Source: Hyperthermus sp. (GTDB lineage: Archaea > Thermoproteota > Thermoprotei_A > Sulfolobales > Pyrodictiaceae). Taken from it: a stretch of DNA of 32,973 nt. The translations under genes were made by a program, and so were the position numbers. How positions within the stretch are numbered: the first letter of the stretch is position 1; each line of letters starts with the position of its first letter. Below are positions 15,551-24,208 of the stretch, piece after piece. The stretch lies in NCBI GenBank assembly GCA_003978665.1, contig QNYQ01000014.1, positions 1 through 32,973 of the forward strand. The letters run 5' to 3'. The notes beneath the pieces are model-generated. The model saw nothing but the letters and a program-made list of their open reading frames with translations. It did not search any database and was not told where the DNA came from.

Positions 15551-17086
15551 TTACCCTAGACTCCCCCTCATCTTGCCGGCAATCGCTATGGCTTTCTCGG
15601 CCTCCCCCTTCACGCCCATCCTTACCGCTTCTAGTGCCTTGAGTAGGGCGGAAACATACTCGGGGTGAGGCTCCCTGACTTTTCTCGCATAGGATTTGGC
15701 TACTTCAACATCCTCTCTAATCAATTCTATGGTCTTTTCATCCCTAATATACTCACGCATAATCGTTGGCGCATAGAACTGTAGCTCAAATTCAATATCC
15801 ACGGGCAGGAGGGGGAGGAGCTTCCTAACCAGCAGCTCAACGCTTTCCTCGCCAAGGATCCTTGATGCCTCCCTAAGCCCCCGCCCCGTTCCTATGAGGG
15901 CTGGAGGCACACCCATGGTGTAGAGAGAGGCGGCGAACGTTATTGCTCTCGGTATGTGCAGCGTCCTAGGAGGCTTTACTTTTATCAGCTCGGGGTCGTG
16001 CGTAAACACTATGCTTGACTCCAGGCTGCGTGGATATTCGCCTGCGGAAAGCCTTGCCCGGTGGCGGGGCACGAAACGTGACACGTCCACTAAAGTGTTA
16101 ATTACCCGGAGAATAACCCTTAAGTATTCTCGCGTGAATATTCTCGATGCAGCGGTTATTAGCTTAAGCTCGTCCAGCCCTATTCTTGGAGGCTTAGAGT
16201 GCAGTCCGTCTATAAGCCCGCTTACAACCCTCTCGACAGCGCCGGGCCCTTGATCGTAGCGTAGCCCCGACTGAATAGTTACCGTGGAGTAGCCGCTGTA
16301 CTGTTCCCGGAACAGCTCAACAGAGTGGGGGGCTAGGTGGCCGCGGAAGGGTAGGGCCCCAACACCTATTATCGGGTACACTCTCGTGTTCTCCTTCTCA
16401 GCCCACGCATAAAGCCTTGAGATACCGTAGACCAGGGCCAAGCTAGAGGTTAAGTGGCCGTAGGCCAGGGCTGTATCGGACTTCCCTAGCAGCACCCGGT
16501 AACTGCTATAGTGTAGCCCCATATGGTTTAGTAGGGCGTTCCGCGCCCCTTCAAGTATCTTCTCCACGTGCAGTAGGGACTCATAGTCTTCGACGAGGGG
16601 GATGACCTCTATCCTCCCAGTCTTTATGCCTAGTTCCTCCTCGGCAAGCCTCTGCAGCTTGACAATACGCCTCTGCAGCAAGTAGACCTCGTAGCCCGTT
16701 GAGGACATAGGGTTTATAATGTAGCGTACGGCCTCCTGCCCCGCCTTCACGATAGCCTTCTTGTTGGCTACGATAACGCCCCAGAGCACCATCATCTGTC
16801 TCTCAGGCTCTTCCAGTCTCTCCGAGGGAATGCGCGGCGTTATGAGAAAGTCTTCTCCTGGAGTGAGCCCATGTTTTAGCGCCTCCTCAACAATCCATGA
16901 TACTTGATGGTAAGGGGTGAGCTTGCCCTCATAGTCGACCATTTTCTCGTCTAAGCCCAAGCCGCCACGGCTTGGAGGAAGGAGGTCGCGTAGCGCCTCC
17001 TCTATCTCATCCTGTGCTGTAAACCCTCTGCTAGCAGAGTCCGGGTGCTGAGTAGCCATCGCCAGAGGCACTGGATAGCCTAGCAC
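15551..17086 (-). CDS. ppcA: Phosphoenolpyruvate carboxylase, archaeal type
   Basis: 511-residue archaeal-type PEP carboxylase, much shorter than the bacterial enzyme. Diagnostic parts include 'MATQHPDSASRGFTAQDEIE' near the start, 'YEGKLTPYHQ', 'TPRIPSERLEEPERQ', 'GVGALPFRGHLAPH' and 'GTGRGLREA'. It fixes bicarbonate onto PEP to give oxaloacetate, the precursor of aspartate, so it feeds the aspartate-family genes on its right. GTG 17086 comes after GGAAGGA; the internal ATG 17059 would begin exactly at 'MATQHPDS'. TATA CTTATATG on the minus strand (17126-17133) fits a short leader. Single-gene unit, divergent from thrB. Confidence 0.95.
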   Translation of the reverse strand: MLGYPVPLAMATQHPDSASRGFTAQDEIEEALRDLLPPSRGGLGLDEKMVDYEGKLTPYHQVSWIVEEALKHGLTPGEDFLITPRIPSERLEEPERQMMVLWGVIVANKKAIVKAGQEAVRYIINPMSSTGYEVYLLQRRIVKLQRLAEEELGIKTGRIEVIPLVEDYESLLHVEKILEGARNALLNHMGLHYSSYRVLLGKSDTALAYGHLTSSLALVYGISRLYAWAEKENTRVYPIIGVGALPFRGHLAPHSVELFREQYSGYSTVTIQSGLRYDQGPGAVERVVSGLIDGLHSKPPRIGLDELKLITAASRIFTREYLRVILRVINTLVDVSRFVPRHRARLSAGEYPRSLESSIVFTHDPELIKVKPPRTLHIPRAITFAASLYTMGVPPALIGTGRGLREASRILGEESVELLVRKLLPLLPVDIEFELQFYAPTIMREYIRDEKTIELIREDVEVAKSYARKVREPHPEYVSALLKALEAVRMGVKGEAEKAIAIAGKMRGSLG

Positions 17087-17125
17087 TCCTTCCTTCCCCT
17101 ACACGCGTCCCAGGAGGGAATGTGA

Positions 17126-17133
17126 CATATAAG
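17126..17133 (-). promoter_or_regulatory. TATA box for PEP carboxylase
   Basis: Minus-strand CTTATATG lies 40-47 nt upstream of GTG 17086, in the 154-nt divergent gap shared with thrB. Confidence 0.5.
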
Positions 17134-17189
17134 TGCTGAGCCACCTACGCTGCTAGACTGGTTAAGTAGCCGGCTTGGTGCCGGAGTGC

Positions 17190-17199
17190 GATATTTTAT
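17190..17199 (+). promoter_or_regulatory. TATA-like element for thrB
   Basis: GATATTTTAT precedes TTG 17241 by about 42-51 nt. A Shine-Dalgarno GGAGGG (17229-17234) lies 6 nt before the start, which supports the TTG choice. Confidence 0.45.
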
Positions 17200-17240
17200 C
17201 CTGATCTCCCGGCCTAGGCACGGGGCTTGGAGGGTCTGCT

Positions 17241-18182
17241 TTGGCCTCACGTATCCGGGTTAGAGCTTACTCGAGCAGCGCTAACCTCGGCCCCGGCTTT
17301 GACGCTATAGCTGTAGCTCACACTGCATTTTATGATGAAGTAGAGCTCACTGTTGAGTCCGGCTCCGGGAACGTGATAGTTGAAAGCGTCTACGGCCCCT
17401 ACGCCTCCGATGCCGGGGGAGCTGAGACCGCCAGGCAGGCTGTACTTGAGGCACTACATCTCCTAGGCTACACCCTAGACGACCACGATATCGTGCTCCG
17501 AGTCTACAAGGGTATTCCCCCGGGCCGTGGCCTAGGCAGCAGCGGGGCCTCGGCCGCAGCGGCTGTTAAGGCTCTCGCCGAGGCGCTTGAACTACAAGCC
17601 GATGAGACAATACTCCTAGAGGCTGCTGGCCGGGGCGAGGCTGCCGCGGCGGGGGCGCCGCACTACGATAATGCTGCTGCAAGCTTGCTGGGAGGCTTCA
17701 CCGTGGTAGCAAGGGATCTTGAGGGGAGGGTTTACGCGAGATCGTTGAGCCTGGAGGCCCACTTTGTAATATACGTGCCCAGAACCAGGCATACGGCGGG
17801 AAAGACGCGGCTCATGAGGCAGATACTGCCTAAGACGGTGAGTCTTGAGGCAGCGTCAAGAAACTGGTCGAGACTGGCACTACTGGTGGCAGCACTAGCC
17901 TTAGGTGACAGAGAGCTCGTGGGTGTGATGATGGGGCAGGACGAGATTGTTGAAGCAGCGAGACGCAAGTACATACCATGCTTCAGCGAAGCAAAGCGTA
18001 CAGCGCTGGATGCAGGCGCGCTCGGGGTAGCCATAAGCGGTGCCGGCCCCTCCCTTATAGCCCTGGTAGACAGCGAGAAAAACGGCGTTAACGTGGCCAA
18101 GTCGCTAATGGAGGACTGCACTTGCTGCGAGCCCGACTTAGTGAAAGTAGCGAAAACAGCTCCGGGCGCAGAAAGGGTATAG
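17241..18182 (+). CDS. thrB: Homoserine kinase
   Basis: 313-residue GHMP kinase of the ThrB type. The substrate region is 'YSSSANLGPGFDAIAVAHTA', the ATP loop 'GIPPGRGLGSSGASAAAAV' and the C-terminal motif 'GVAISGAGPSLIAL'. It phosphorylates homoserine at the oxygen, giving O-phosphohomoserine for threonine synthase. The start is TTG 17241, set by GGAGGG upstream. It is followed 34 nt later by a cystathionine gamma-synthase-like gene. hom, lysC and asd lie 5 kb to the right; threonine synthase is not in this window. Confidence 0.95.
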   Translation: MASRIRVRAYSSSANLGPGFDAIAVAHTAFYDEVELTVESGSGNVIVESVYGPYASDAGGAETARQAVLEALHLLGYTLDDHDIVLRVYKGIPPGRGLGSSGASAAAAVKALAEALELQADETILLEAAGRGEAAAAGAPHYDNAAASLLGGFTVVARDLEGRVYARSLSLEAHFVIYVPRTRHTAGKTRLMRQILPKTVSLEAASRNWSRLALLVAALALGDRELVGVMMGQDEIVEAARRKYIPCFSEAKRTALDAGALGVAISGAGPSLIALVDSEKNGVNVAKSLMEDCTCCEPDLVKVAKTAPGAERV

Positions 18183-18216
18183 TAGGCCTCATGCTCGTTG
18201 GAAAGGTGCGGGAAGC

Positions 18217-19389
18217 TTGTATAATCCAACAAAGGTTATTGCAGCGTTAAGGATGGGGAGGGAAGAGGGCGAGGACATAGTATCTCCCATACATGTATCA
18301 GTAATCTACCGGTTCACCAAAAGACTAGACAAGCCCAGCGCCGAGGTGAAGTACGGCAGGGAGAACAACCCCTCGGTAATACTCCTTGAAAGGGCACTAT
18401 CCATAGCAGAGAACGCGAAATGGTGCCTCGCATTCAACACTGGAATGGCAGCAATAAACTCCTTGATCATGGGGGTAGTTGAGCCGGGCTCGAAAATACT
18501 GGCAAGCAAACTACTCTACGGCTCTACCAGAAGCCTTCTCGACGCCTACAGCTCACGCCTAAACCTGAAAGTAGCCTACCGCGGGCCTCCATGGGACGAA
18601 CTATTATCCTCCATCGACCAGGCCAGCGCAGTGATCGTGGAGACCATAGGCAACCCCACACTAAGAGTGCCACCGCTACGGGAAATAGCGAAGGAATGCA
18701 GAAACAGCGGCTGCACGCTCATAGTGGATAACACGTTCGCCTCACCATACCTCTACCAGCCCCTGAGGCTTGGAGAAGACGTGATAGTATTGGAGAGCAT
18801 AACGAAATACATTGGAGGCCACAACGATGTAATGGGGGGAGTCGTGTGTGGGTTGAAGGAGGAGGACTACGAGAGGCTATGGGATATTAGGAGGCTTCAT
18901 GGAACCATACTGCAGCCCCTGGACGCGTTTCTCGCTGCACGCGGACTAAAGACCCTTCACCTACGAATGAGACACATGACCGCCACAGCTGCAAGGCTCG
19001 CGGAGACGCTCCAGCAGAAGCAGGAGGAGGGGATAGTAGCCCGAGTATACTATCCCGGACTCAGAAGCCACCCAGATCATACTGTTGCCTCTGACATGCT
19101 GAAGCATGGTTATGGTGCCGTGGTAAGCTTCGATGTGGGGTCTGAGAGGAGAGTCCGCGAGATAATGTCTAGACTAAACGTTATAGTGCCCGCGCCTAGC
19201 CTGGGAGGAGTCGAGTCAGTAATATCCTATCCCTATGAGAGTAGCCACCGCAATCTACCCGAGGAAGAAAGGCTGCAACTGGGGATAACTGAGGGCCTGC
19301 TCAGGCTAAGCGTGGGCCTTGAGGACCCGGAGGACATCGTCAACGATATCTTGAACGCGCTGAATACGAAAACACGTTTAGAGCCTTAG
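18217..19389 (+). CDS. Cystathionine gamma-synthase/lyase-like PLP enzyme
   Basis: 390-residue Cys/Met-metabolism PLP enzyme. The PLP lysine is in 'ESITKYIGGHNDVMGGVV' and the cofactor Asp in 'LIVDNTFASPYLYQP'. Other family marks are 'FNTGMAAINSLIMG', 'YGSTR' and 'SLGGVESVISYP'. Members include cystathionine gamma-synthase, gamma- and beta-lyases, O-acetylhomoserine sulfhydrylase and methionine gamma-lyase; sequence reading alone does not separate them. Position directly behind thrB favours a role in making methionine precursors from homoserine derivatives. The start is TTG 18217 with GGTGCGGGA upstream. The N-terminus 'GEDIVSPIHVSVIYRF' resembles the family 'PIPPIYQTSTF' region. Confidence 0.85.
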   Translation: MYNPTKVIAALRMGREEGEDIVSPIHVSVIYRFTKRLDKPSAEVKYGRENNPSVILLERALSIAENAKWCLAFNTGMAAINSLIMGVVEPGSKILASKLLYGSTRSLLDAYSSRLNLKVAYRGPPWDELLSSIDQASAVIVETIGNPTLRVPPLREIAKECRNSGCTLIVDNTFASPYLYQPLRLGEDVIVLESITKYIGGHNDVMGGVVCGLKEEDYERLWDIRRLHGTILQPLDAFLAARGLKTLHLRMRHMTATAARLAETLQQKQEEGIVARVYYPGLRSHPDHTVASDMLKHGYGAVVSFDVGSERRVREIMSRLNVIVPAPSLGGVESVISYPYESSHRNLPEEERLQLGITEGLLRLSVGLEDPEDIVNDILNALNTKTRLEP

Positions 19390-19416
19390 CATCAGATCCT
19401 GCAAAGGTGAGGGTAC

Positions 19417-21510
19417 ATGAGCAGCCCCGAGGCGTTGAAGGATTTGAGAAGGCTTACTGCACTACTGGTCATCACATGGCTTCTGCACACATACCCTCTA
19501 ATAGCCGTGGGTGCGGGCAACACCTACAAGTGGATGCGCAACGTCTCTCTCCTGGTCCCGGCCGTGACCAGTACGGGTAACGGCTACAGCGGCGTGGTCT
19601 CAAACCTAACGGTGGCTGTGGCCTGGCCCGGTACTGGTACTGTTTATGTCTCAGCCGACCCGCTTGCCGAGCTGGATATCCAGGCAGCAGCGCGTATAGC
19701 AGCCTTGGTGGCCTCTCTAATCGCAGGCTATGACTACGAGAGCTTTGACTTCTTTGTACGCATTAAAGCAGACAGCCCCATAGTGGGAGGGCCCAGCGCG
19801 AGCGCTGCCATGGCTGTCGCTTTCCTCGCTGCCTTCAGAGGCAAGAATATTCCCCCGAACTTCTCGATGACGGGGATGGTAGAGCCCGATACCACCATAG
19901 GTCCTGTAGGCGGGGTACCGGAGAAGCTCCTAGCCGTGGCTAAAGCCGGCGTCAAAGAGTTCGTAGTCCCGTTAGGGCAGAGGCTGGCCTTGTCCCTCAA
20001 CACGGGGAGGAAGGTCGACGTAAAGGTTCTGGGGGCCAACCGGGGGGTTAAGGTTGTCGAAGCAAGCACCATCCTCGAAGCATACCGTGCGGCTACAGGG
20101 GACAAGGAGCTCCTAAAACACTTGCAAGCAAGCAGCGTCTCAGAGACTCCTTATCCAGCCTGGCTCCTCAACTCACTAAGAGACTCCATTTCAGTGTTTA
20201 AGAAAAGGGCTAAGGAAAACATAGAGTGCAGCCTATCGTACACGAGCAAGCTCCCACCAGACTATAGGAGGCAGGTGGAGGGTATTGTTGAGAAAGCCGA
20301 GGAGAGAATGAGCGAGGCCGGTGAAATGCTCGGGAAGGGGATGTACTATAGCGCGGCCTCAAGATACTTTTCCGCTGCAATAATGTCTTCTAGAGCATGC
20401 CTACTCGCCAAGACGCTTTCATCGAGCAGTCTCAGCGAGGTAACCGAGGAGATAAGGCGCATGATTAGAGAGGCTAACCACACAGTAGCCTTCTCCGAGA
20501 CATTGCTCCGAGCCAAGCTTAGGGAGGCTAGTGGGCTAACCGATGTTAAACTACAGCTTGCAATAGTGGCGCTGGGCAGGATCAAGGACGCGAAGAGGGC
20601 ACTACACGAAGCCTCCAGCATACTAGAGGCTCTAGAGTCGGGAAGAATCCCGCCGACACTAGATACGTTAGCCAGGCTAATAGATACAGTAGTCTACGCA
20701 TACTATAGGTCTCTTACAGCCGACCAATGGCTCAAACTCTTCAAAAGAGCGGATACGGGGTCACCAATACCCATCGAGAGACTCAAGAGAGGAGTATCAT
20801 CCTACGTGTACCTGGCATACTCCGAAGCCAGCTACGCAAGATCACTCGGACTGATAGATAGGGAGGCCGACACCAGCATAGAGGAGGCAAAGGATGTACT
20901 CGCAAAAACCAATACAATACTCGACTACATAACAGCACTCACAGACAGCATACAGGGATACGCAAGGTACGCCGCACTAATGAGGACAGCCTTCTCGGGG
21001 GAAGAGGGGCAGAAAGCGGTTGTAGCTGGACTAAAAACCCTGATAAACCTGGTAAAGCTGCATGGAATAACCCCGCTCCTCCCAATGATGTACAGCGAGT
21101 ACGGGTCAACAATAGACGATGTAAAGACGAGAATAGAGATATACACTCAGGCAGCAAGCTACGCCCTCCTCCTAGGCTTTCTAAGCAAAGCCAGCCAGAA
21201 GCCGCTGCTAGAGCCCACAGTGCATGGTAGGAGCGTGAAAGAGGGGGCAGCACCAGTAACCATTACCGTTAAGGAGGAGAGAACACTTACAACCACTGTT
21301 CCCGTAAAGATCACAGTCACAGAGACACACGTATCTACGAGAGAGGTGACAACTACTAGTCCCGTAACAGTAACCACAACAACAACCATGTGGGAGACGA
21401 GGGCCCCAGACCCCATAGTCTTAACCCTGGTTGTAGTGGTAGCCCTAATAGTGCTGGCTATAGCCGTGAAAGCTAGTGGGAGAGGAACGGCACCTCCTCA
21501 GGCTTTTTAA
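19417..21510 (+). CDS. Membrane-anchored Lon-type (S16) serine protease, COG1750-like
   Basis: 697-residue exported protease. Residues about 10-32 are a signal peptide or anchor. Residues about 55-215 are a Lon proteolytic domain with nucleophile Ser about 127 in 'GGPSASAAMAVAF' and Lys about 170 in 'GPVGGVPEKLLAVAKAGVKE', the Ser-Lys dyad of S16 proteases. A long helical region (about 230-590) follows, then a Thr-rich stalk ('TTTSPVTVTTTTTMW') and a C-terminal membrane helix ('IVLTLVVVVALIVLAIAV'). There is no AAA+ ATPase domain. Its topology places the protease outside the cell, tied to the membrane, so it would act without ATP. The ATG start has GGTGAGGG upstream. It lies 27 nt behind the PLP enzyme and may be co-transcribed. 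Confidence 0.88.
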   Translation: MSSPEALKDLRRLTALLVITWLLHTYPLIAVGAGNTYKWMRNVSLLVPAVTSTGNGYSGVVSNLTVAVAWPGTGTVYVSADPLAELDIQAAARIAALVASLIAGYDYESFDFFVRIKADSPIVGGPSASAAMAVAFLAAFRGKNIPPNFSMTGMVEPDTTIGPVGGVPEKLLAVAKAGVKEFVVPLGQRLALSLNTGRKVDVKVLGANRGVKVVEASTILEAYRAATGDKELLKHLQASSVSETPYPAWLLNSLRDSISVFKKRAKENIECSLSYTSKLPPDYRRQVEGIVEKAEERMSEAGEMLGKGMYYSAASRYFSAAIMSSRACLLAKTLSSSSLSEVTEEIRRMIREANHTVAFSETLLRAKLREASGLTDVKLQLAIVALGRIKDAKRALHEASSILEALESGRIPPTLDTLARLIDTVVYAYYRSLTADQWLKLFKRADTGSPIPIERLKRGVSSYVYLAYSEASYARSLGLIDREADTSIEEAKDVLAKTNTILDYITALTDSIQGYARYAALMRTAFSGEEGQKAVVAGLKTLINLVKLHGITPLLPMMYSEYGSTIDDVKTRIEIYTQAASYALLLGFLSKASQKPLLEPTVHGRSVKEGAAPVTITVKEERTLTTTVPVKITVTETHVSTREVTTTSPVTVTTTTTMWETRAPDPIVLTLVVVVALIVLAIAVKASGRGTAPPQAF

Positions 21511-22369
21511 CCTCAACAACAACCTCTACGAGCTCGCTCCCTACATCCACGTAGCTGGCAACAAGCTCCTCGACCTCCCTCATACCCTTGACCGGGGAGC
21601 CCCAAGAACCCTTCTTCGACGCGGCAGGATGGATGAAGCGTGGAATCCAGGCGATGAGCCTCACTCTTACACCACGCTTCCTAGACCCGTGCACTTCAAT
21701 CCATGAGATCGAGTAGCCGAATCTCTCTGCCAAAATCTCTGCAATACTCTTTAGAACACCGCCTCTCAGACCTGCCAGCGCCTCGCCTATGGGGTCGGCG
21801 TCAACCAGCCATGCAAGCTTGAGGGCTAGTTGTATCGTATACTCGGGGACCGGGTTATCGCTGCTTGAGCCCAGTATTGTATGCAGCAGGCTGGGGCTGC
21901 GTACGGCAGCTGAATAGGCTTCTAGCACCATTAGCTGGGGGAGTGTTTCAATACCGCATCCGTTAGCGTTGAGTATTCTTGAAAGCAGAGGTGGTAGAGG
22001 CTCCTTCCTCCTTCTTAGAATGACCGCTACCGCTAGGAGAACAGCCCTCCCACAACCCCTCAGTGACTGGGCTAGGAGGGGAGTGTCTTCCCATACCCTT
22101 TCCACGTTTTTTGCGAGAGCTGCGAGAGAGGGGGCATTATACTTGCCCACGGGGAACCAGACCACTTGCCTTGCGCTAAACTCCAGCATCCTCGGGTCAA
22201 TGCCACGATTGACTACATATTCTAGGGGGTGTGATAAGGCAACTACGGTGAAGCCTCTGAAGCAGCCGATTACTTCGGGAGAAGATGGTACAGGAGCCAC
22301 TGCCACCTCTAGGTCGTCCACCCACCTGTACTTGTCCTCGCACCTTCCAGCAGGGGCTACATGCTGCAT
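21473..22369 (-). CDS. Unrecognised 298-aa protein downstream of the RNA-ligase partner
   Basis: I do not recognise this protein. It is 298 residues, mixed alpha/beta, with no signal peptide, membrane helix or nucleotide loop. The N-terminal part alternates strands ('EVAVAPVPSSPEVIGCFRGF', 'VVALSHPLEYVV'); the middle is helical with 'AVLLAVAVILRRRKEPLP'; the end is basic then acidic and beta-rich ('HGSRKRGVRVRLIAWIPRF', 'SELVEVVVEVKKPEEV'). It starts 16 nt after the PIN protein on the same strand, so the two are probably one operon and may act together. Its 3' end overlaps the Lon-like gene by 38 nt. No ligase motif (KxxG) is visible, so it is not the RNA ligase itself. Confidence 0.7.
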   Translation of the reverse strand: MQHVAPAGRCEDKYRWVDDLEVAVAPVPSSPEVIGCFRGFTVVALSHPLEYVVNRGIDPRMLEFSARQVVWFPVGKYNAPSLAALAKNVERVWEDTPLLAQSLRGCGRAVLLAVAVILRRRKEPLPPLLSRILNANGCGIETLPQLMVLEAYSAAVRSPSLLHTILGSSSDNPVPEYTIQLALKLAWLVDADPIGEALAGLRGGVLKSIAEILAERFGYSISWIEVHGSRKRGVRVRLIAWIPRFIHPAASKKGSWGSPVKGMREVEELVASYVDVGSELVEVVVEVKKPEEVPFLSH

Positions 22370-22385
22370 TCCCTAAGCCTCCCCT

Positions 22386-23039
22386 CTACCCCCTACTATG
22401 TGCAAGCAGCTCCCGAAGCATTAGGATGAATCTTCGTGGAGAAGTAACTACCACCCCCAGTGTTTCCGCGAGCCTTTTAACTCCTTCATCATTAGTCACC
22501 AGTACTCCCTTCATCTCGTAGGCCAACAGTACAGCATCCACGTCCTCAACACTGTCAACAACGCCGTGCCTTGTGACCTCACGGTAACGCTCCCTCAACC
22601 CCCTTATCAAAGAGCCCAGCTTCTCCACCAGAGCCTCCCTGCCTTCTTCCGTCCTGGCTGAGGATAGTGCTAGCTCGAATGCTTTCCTCACATAGTCTTC
22701 CGCCACCTTCAAGCCCCTAGTTATCCTAGACCTATAAATGTCGACGATCTCTCGGAGTATTGTGGCTGGGACGTTTATACTATGCCTTATTGGGGGCTTC
22801 ACAGTAATCCATGTAGCGAGCTGCTCGAAGGCCTGGGGGGTGACGTTGTTGGCTAGAAGGAAGCGCCTGGCCTCCTCGTAGACGCTCGGCGGCATGTATA
22901 CTTCAAGATGATAGTTTATCCTAGCAGTGGATATCAGCTTGGCTAGAAGGAGTATAGCCTCATTGGAGCTCCCGGCTTCTAGGGCTTCTCTGAGTCTTGG
23001 ATCCCCAATGGCGCTTGTGTCTAGGACGTAAACCCTCAA
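22386..23039 (-). CDS. RNA ligase partner protein, PIN-domain family (UPF0278-like)
   Basis: The track ORF (367 aa) is too long: its first 150 residues are Ser/Thr/Pro-rich antisense of hom. From TTG 23039 the protein is 217 residues, the family length, beginning 'LRVYVLDTSAIGDPRL'. It is a PIN-like nuclease fold with acidic residues in 'LDTSAIGD', 'DSVEDVDAVLLAYEM' and 'LVTNDEGVKRLAE'. The family is called RNA ligase partner because its genes usually sit beside archaeal Rnl3-type RNA ligase. No ligase gene is in this window. It is divergent from hom, and their promoters share the AT block at about 23118-23128. Confidence 0.82.
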   Translation of the reverse strand: MRVYVLDTSAIGDPRLREALEAGSSNEAILLLAKLISTARINYHLEVYMPPSVYEEARRFLLANNVTPQAFEQLATWITVKPPIRHSINVPATILREIVDIYRSRITRGLKVAEDYVRKAFELALSSARTEEGREALVEKLGSLIRGLRERYREVTRHGVVDSVEDVDAVLLAYEMKGVLVTNDEGVKRLAETLGVVVTSPRRFILMLRELLAHSRG

Positions 23040-23117
23040 AACGTGTTGTAAAGCCTTACGCGTCTGCAAGGGGGTCCCTACTCCACAACTCACCCCGCTG
23101 CGGAAGGGGTAATCCAT

Positions 23118-23128
23118 AGTATTTAAGG
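23118..23128. promoter_or_regulatory. Shared AT-rich promoter element between hom and the RNA-ligase-partner gene
   Basis: AGTATTTAAGG can be read as TATTTAAG rightward and CTTAAATA leftward. Rightward it predicts a start near 23149 and a leaderless ATG at 23152 for hom. Leftward it predicts a leader of about 55-60 nt for the PIN gene. Confidence 0.45.
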
Positions 23129-23151
23129 CCTCTAGCAAGCCTGTGGGCGAC

Positions 23152-24204
23152 ATGGGAAGAGGGATTGTGGCCGTGGAGCCGGGTAAGCGGAGGATCAAGG
23201 TAGGGGTTGCTGGCTTCGGGAATGTTGGTAGAGCTTTTGTCGAGCTTCTAGTCGAGAGGAGGGAGCTGTTAGACAGTAGATATGGCATTGATGTTTCCGT
23301 CTCATTCGTCGCCGACAGTAAAGGTGTGCTGGCACGTAGAGAGGGGCTTCCATGGAGCCTCCTGGCCCTAAGCCTTAAGGTTCCAAGGGGAGGGGTTTCA
23401 GGGCTTGAGGGCGGCTCGCCGGGGATGAGTGTTGAGGAAGCCATTGCGGCCACTGATATCGACGTGTTGGTTGACGTGACACCGAGCAATTATTCAAGGC
23501 CAGACCCTCAGCTCAAATGGTATCGTCTCGTACTAGGCTCCGGGGGCGCTGTTGTTACAGCCGATAAGGCCCCGTTGGCGACGAGATGCGATAGCTTGCT
23601 TACAGCCTCCTGGAGGCCACGCCTATTCTACAAGGCCACTGTGATGGCTGGGACACCACTGATAGACATGTTGCGCTGGGGGTTTTCTGGAAGGATTGTG
23701 GAAAGGGTTACCGGCATACTTAATGGGACAACCAACTATGTCCTAGGGCTGGCGGAGGAGGGGCTGGGATTCGAGGAGGCTATTAGGGATGCGCAGCGTA
23801 GGGGCTATGCTGAGCCCGATCCCAGCAGTGACCTGGAGGGGCTGGACCTGGCCGCTAAGGCAGCCATAATATCCTGTACCCTCGGCAGCCCCACCACGCT
23901 ATGGAGCGTTGAGAGGAGATCGGTCGTTAATGAGGAGGCGTTTGAGAGGGCTAGAGAGGCTTTCTCCCGCGGCAGGAGAGTAAAGTATGTGGCTGTTGTA
24001 GAGGTTGGCAAGGGAAGCTTCGTGGACCTGGTAGAGGTGAGCAAGAACAGTGTCTTGTTTAATGTTTCGGGAGCAATGAACGCCGTGGTCATACGCTCCA
24101 GCGAGGCAGAGGAAGTAACCGTCATGGGGCCGGGAGCCGGCAGGAAGGCCACTGCTGCCGCATTGCTCTCCGACCTAGTGCTGGCAGCCAGGGAGGTGTC
24201 ATAG
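23152..24204 (+). CDS. hom: Homoserine dehydrogenase
   Basis: About 350 residues. It reduces aspartate semialdehyde to homoserine with NAD(P)H. The N-terminal Rossmann loop is 'VGVAGFGNVGRAFVELL', followed by 'DVLVDVTPSNY', 'VVTADKAPLA', 'ILNGTTNYVLGLAEE' and 'DPSSDLEGLDLAAKAAI', all standard for the enzyme. There is no ACT domain, so feedback control must act elsewhere. ATG 23152 is favoured over the track start GTG 23143 because the TATA at about 23120-23127 puts the transcript start close to it. It is followed 4 nt later by lysC, and the three genes hom-lysC-asd form one operon. Confidence 0.95.
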   Translation: MGRGIVAVEPGKRRIKVGVAGFGNVGRAFVELLVERRELLDSRYGIDVSVSFVADSKGVLARREGLPWSLLALSLKVPRGGVSGLEGGSPGMSVEEAIAATDIDVLVDVTPSNYSRPDPQLKWYRLVLGSGGAVVTADKAPLATRCDSLLTASWRPRLFYKATVMAGTPLIDMLRWGFSGRIVERVTGILNGTTNYVLGLAEEGLGFEEAIRDAQRRGYAEPDPSSDLEGLDLAAKAAIISCTLGSPTTLWSVERRSVVNEEAFERAREAFSRGRRVKYVAVVEVGKGSFVDLVEVSKNSVLFNVSGAMNAVVIRSSEAEEVTVMGPGAGRKATAAALLSDLVLAAREVS

Positions 24205-24208
24205 TACC

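Noticed and set aside
23040-23489. N-terminal 150 residues of the 367-aa minus-strand ORF
   Set aside because: Antisense to hom, Ser/Thr/Pro-rich and far beyond family length; the PIN protein starts at TTG 23039.
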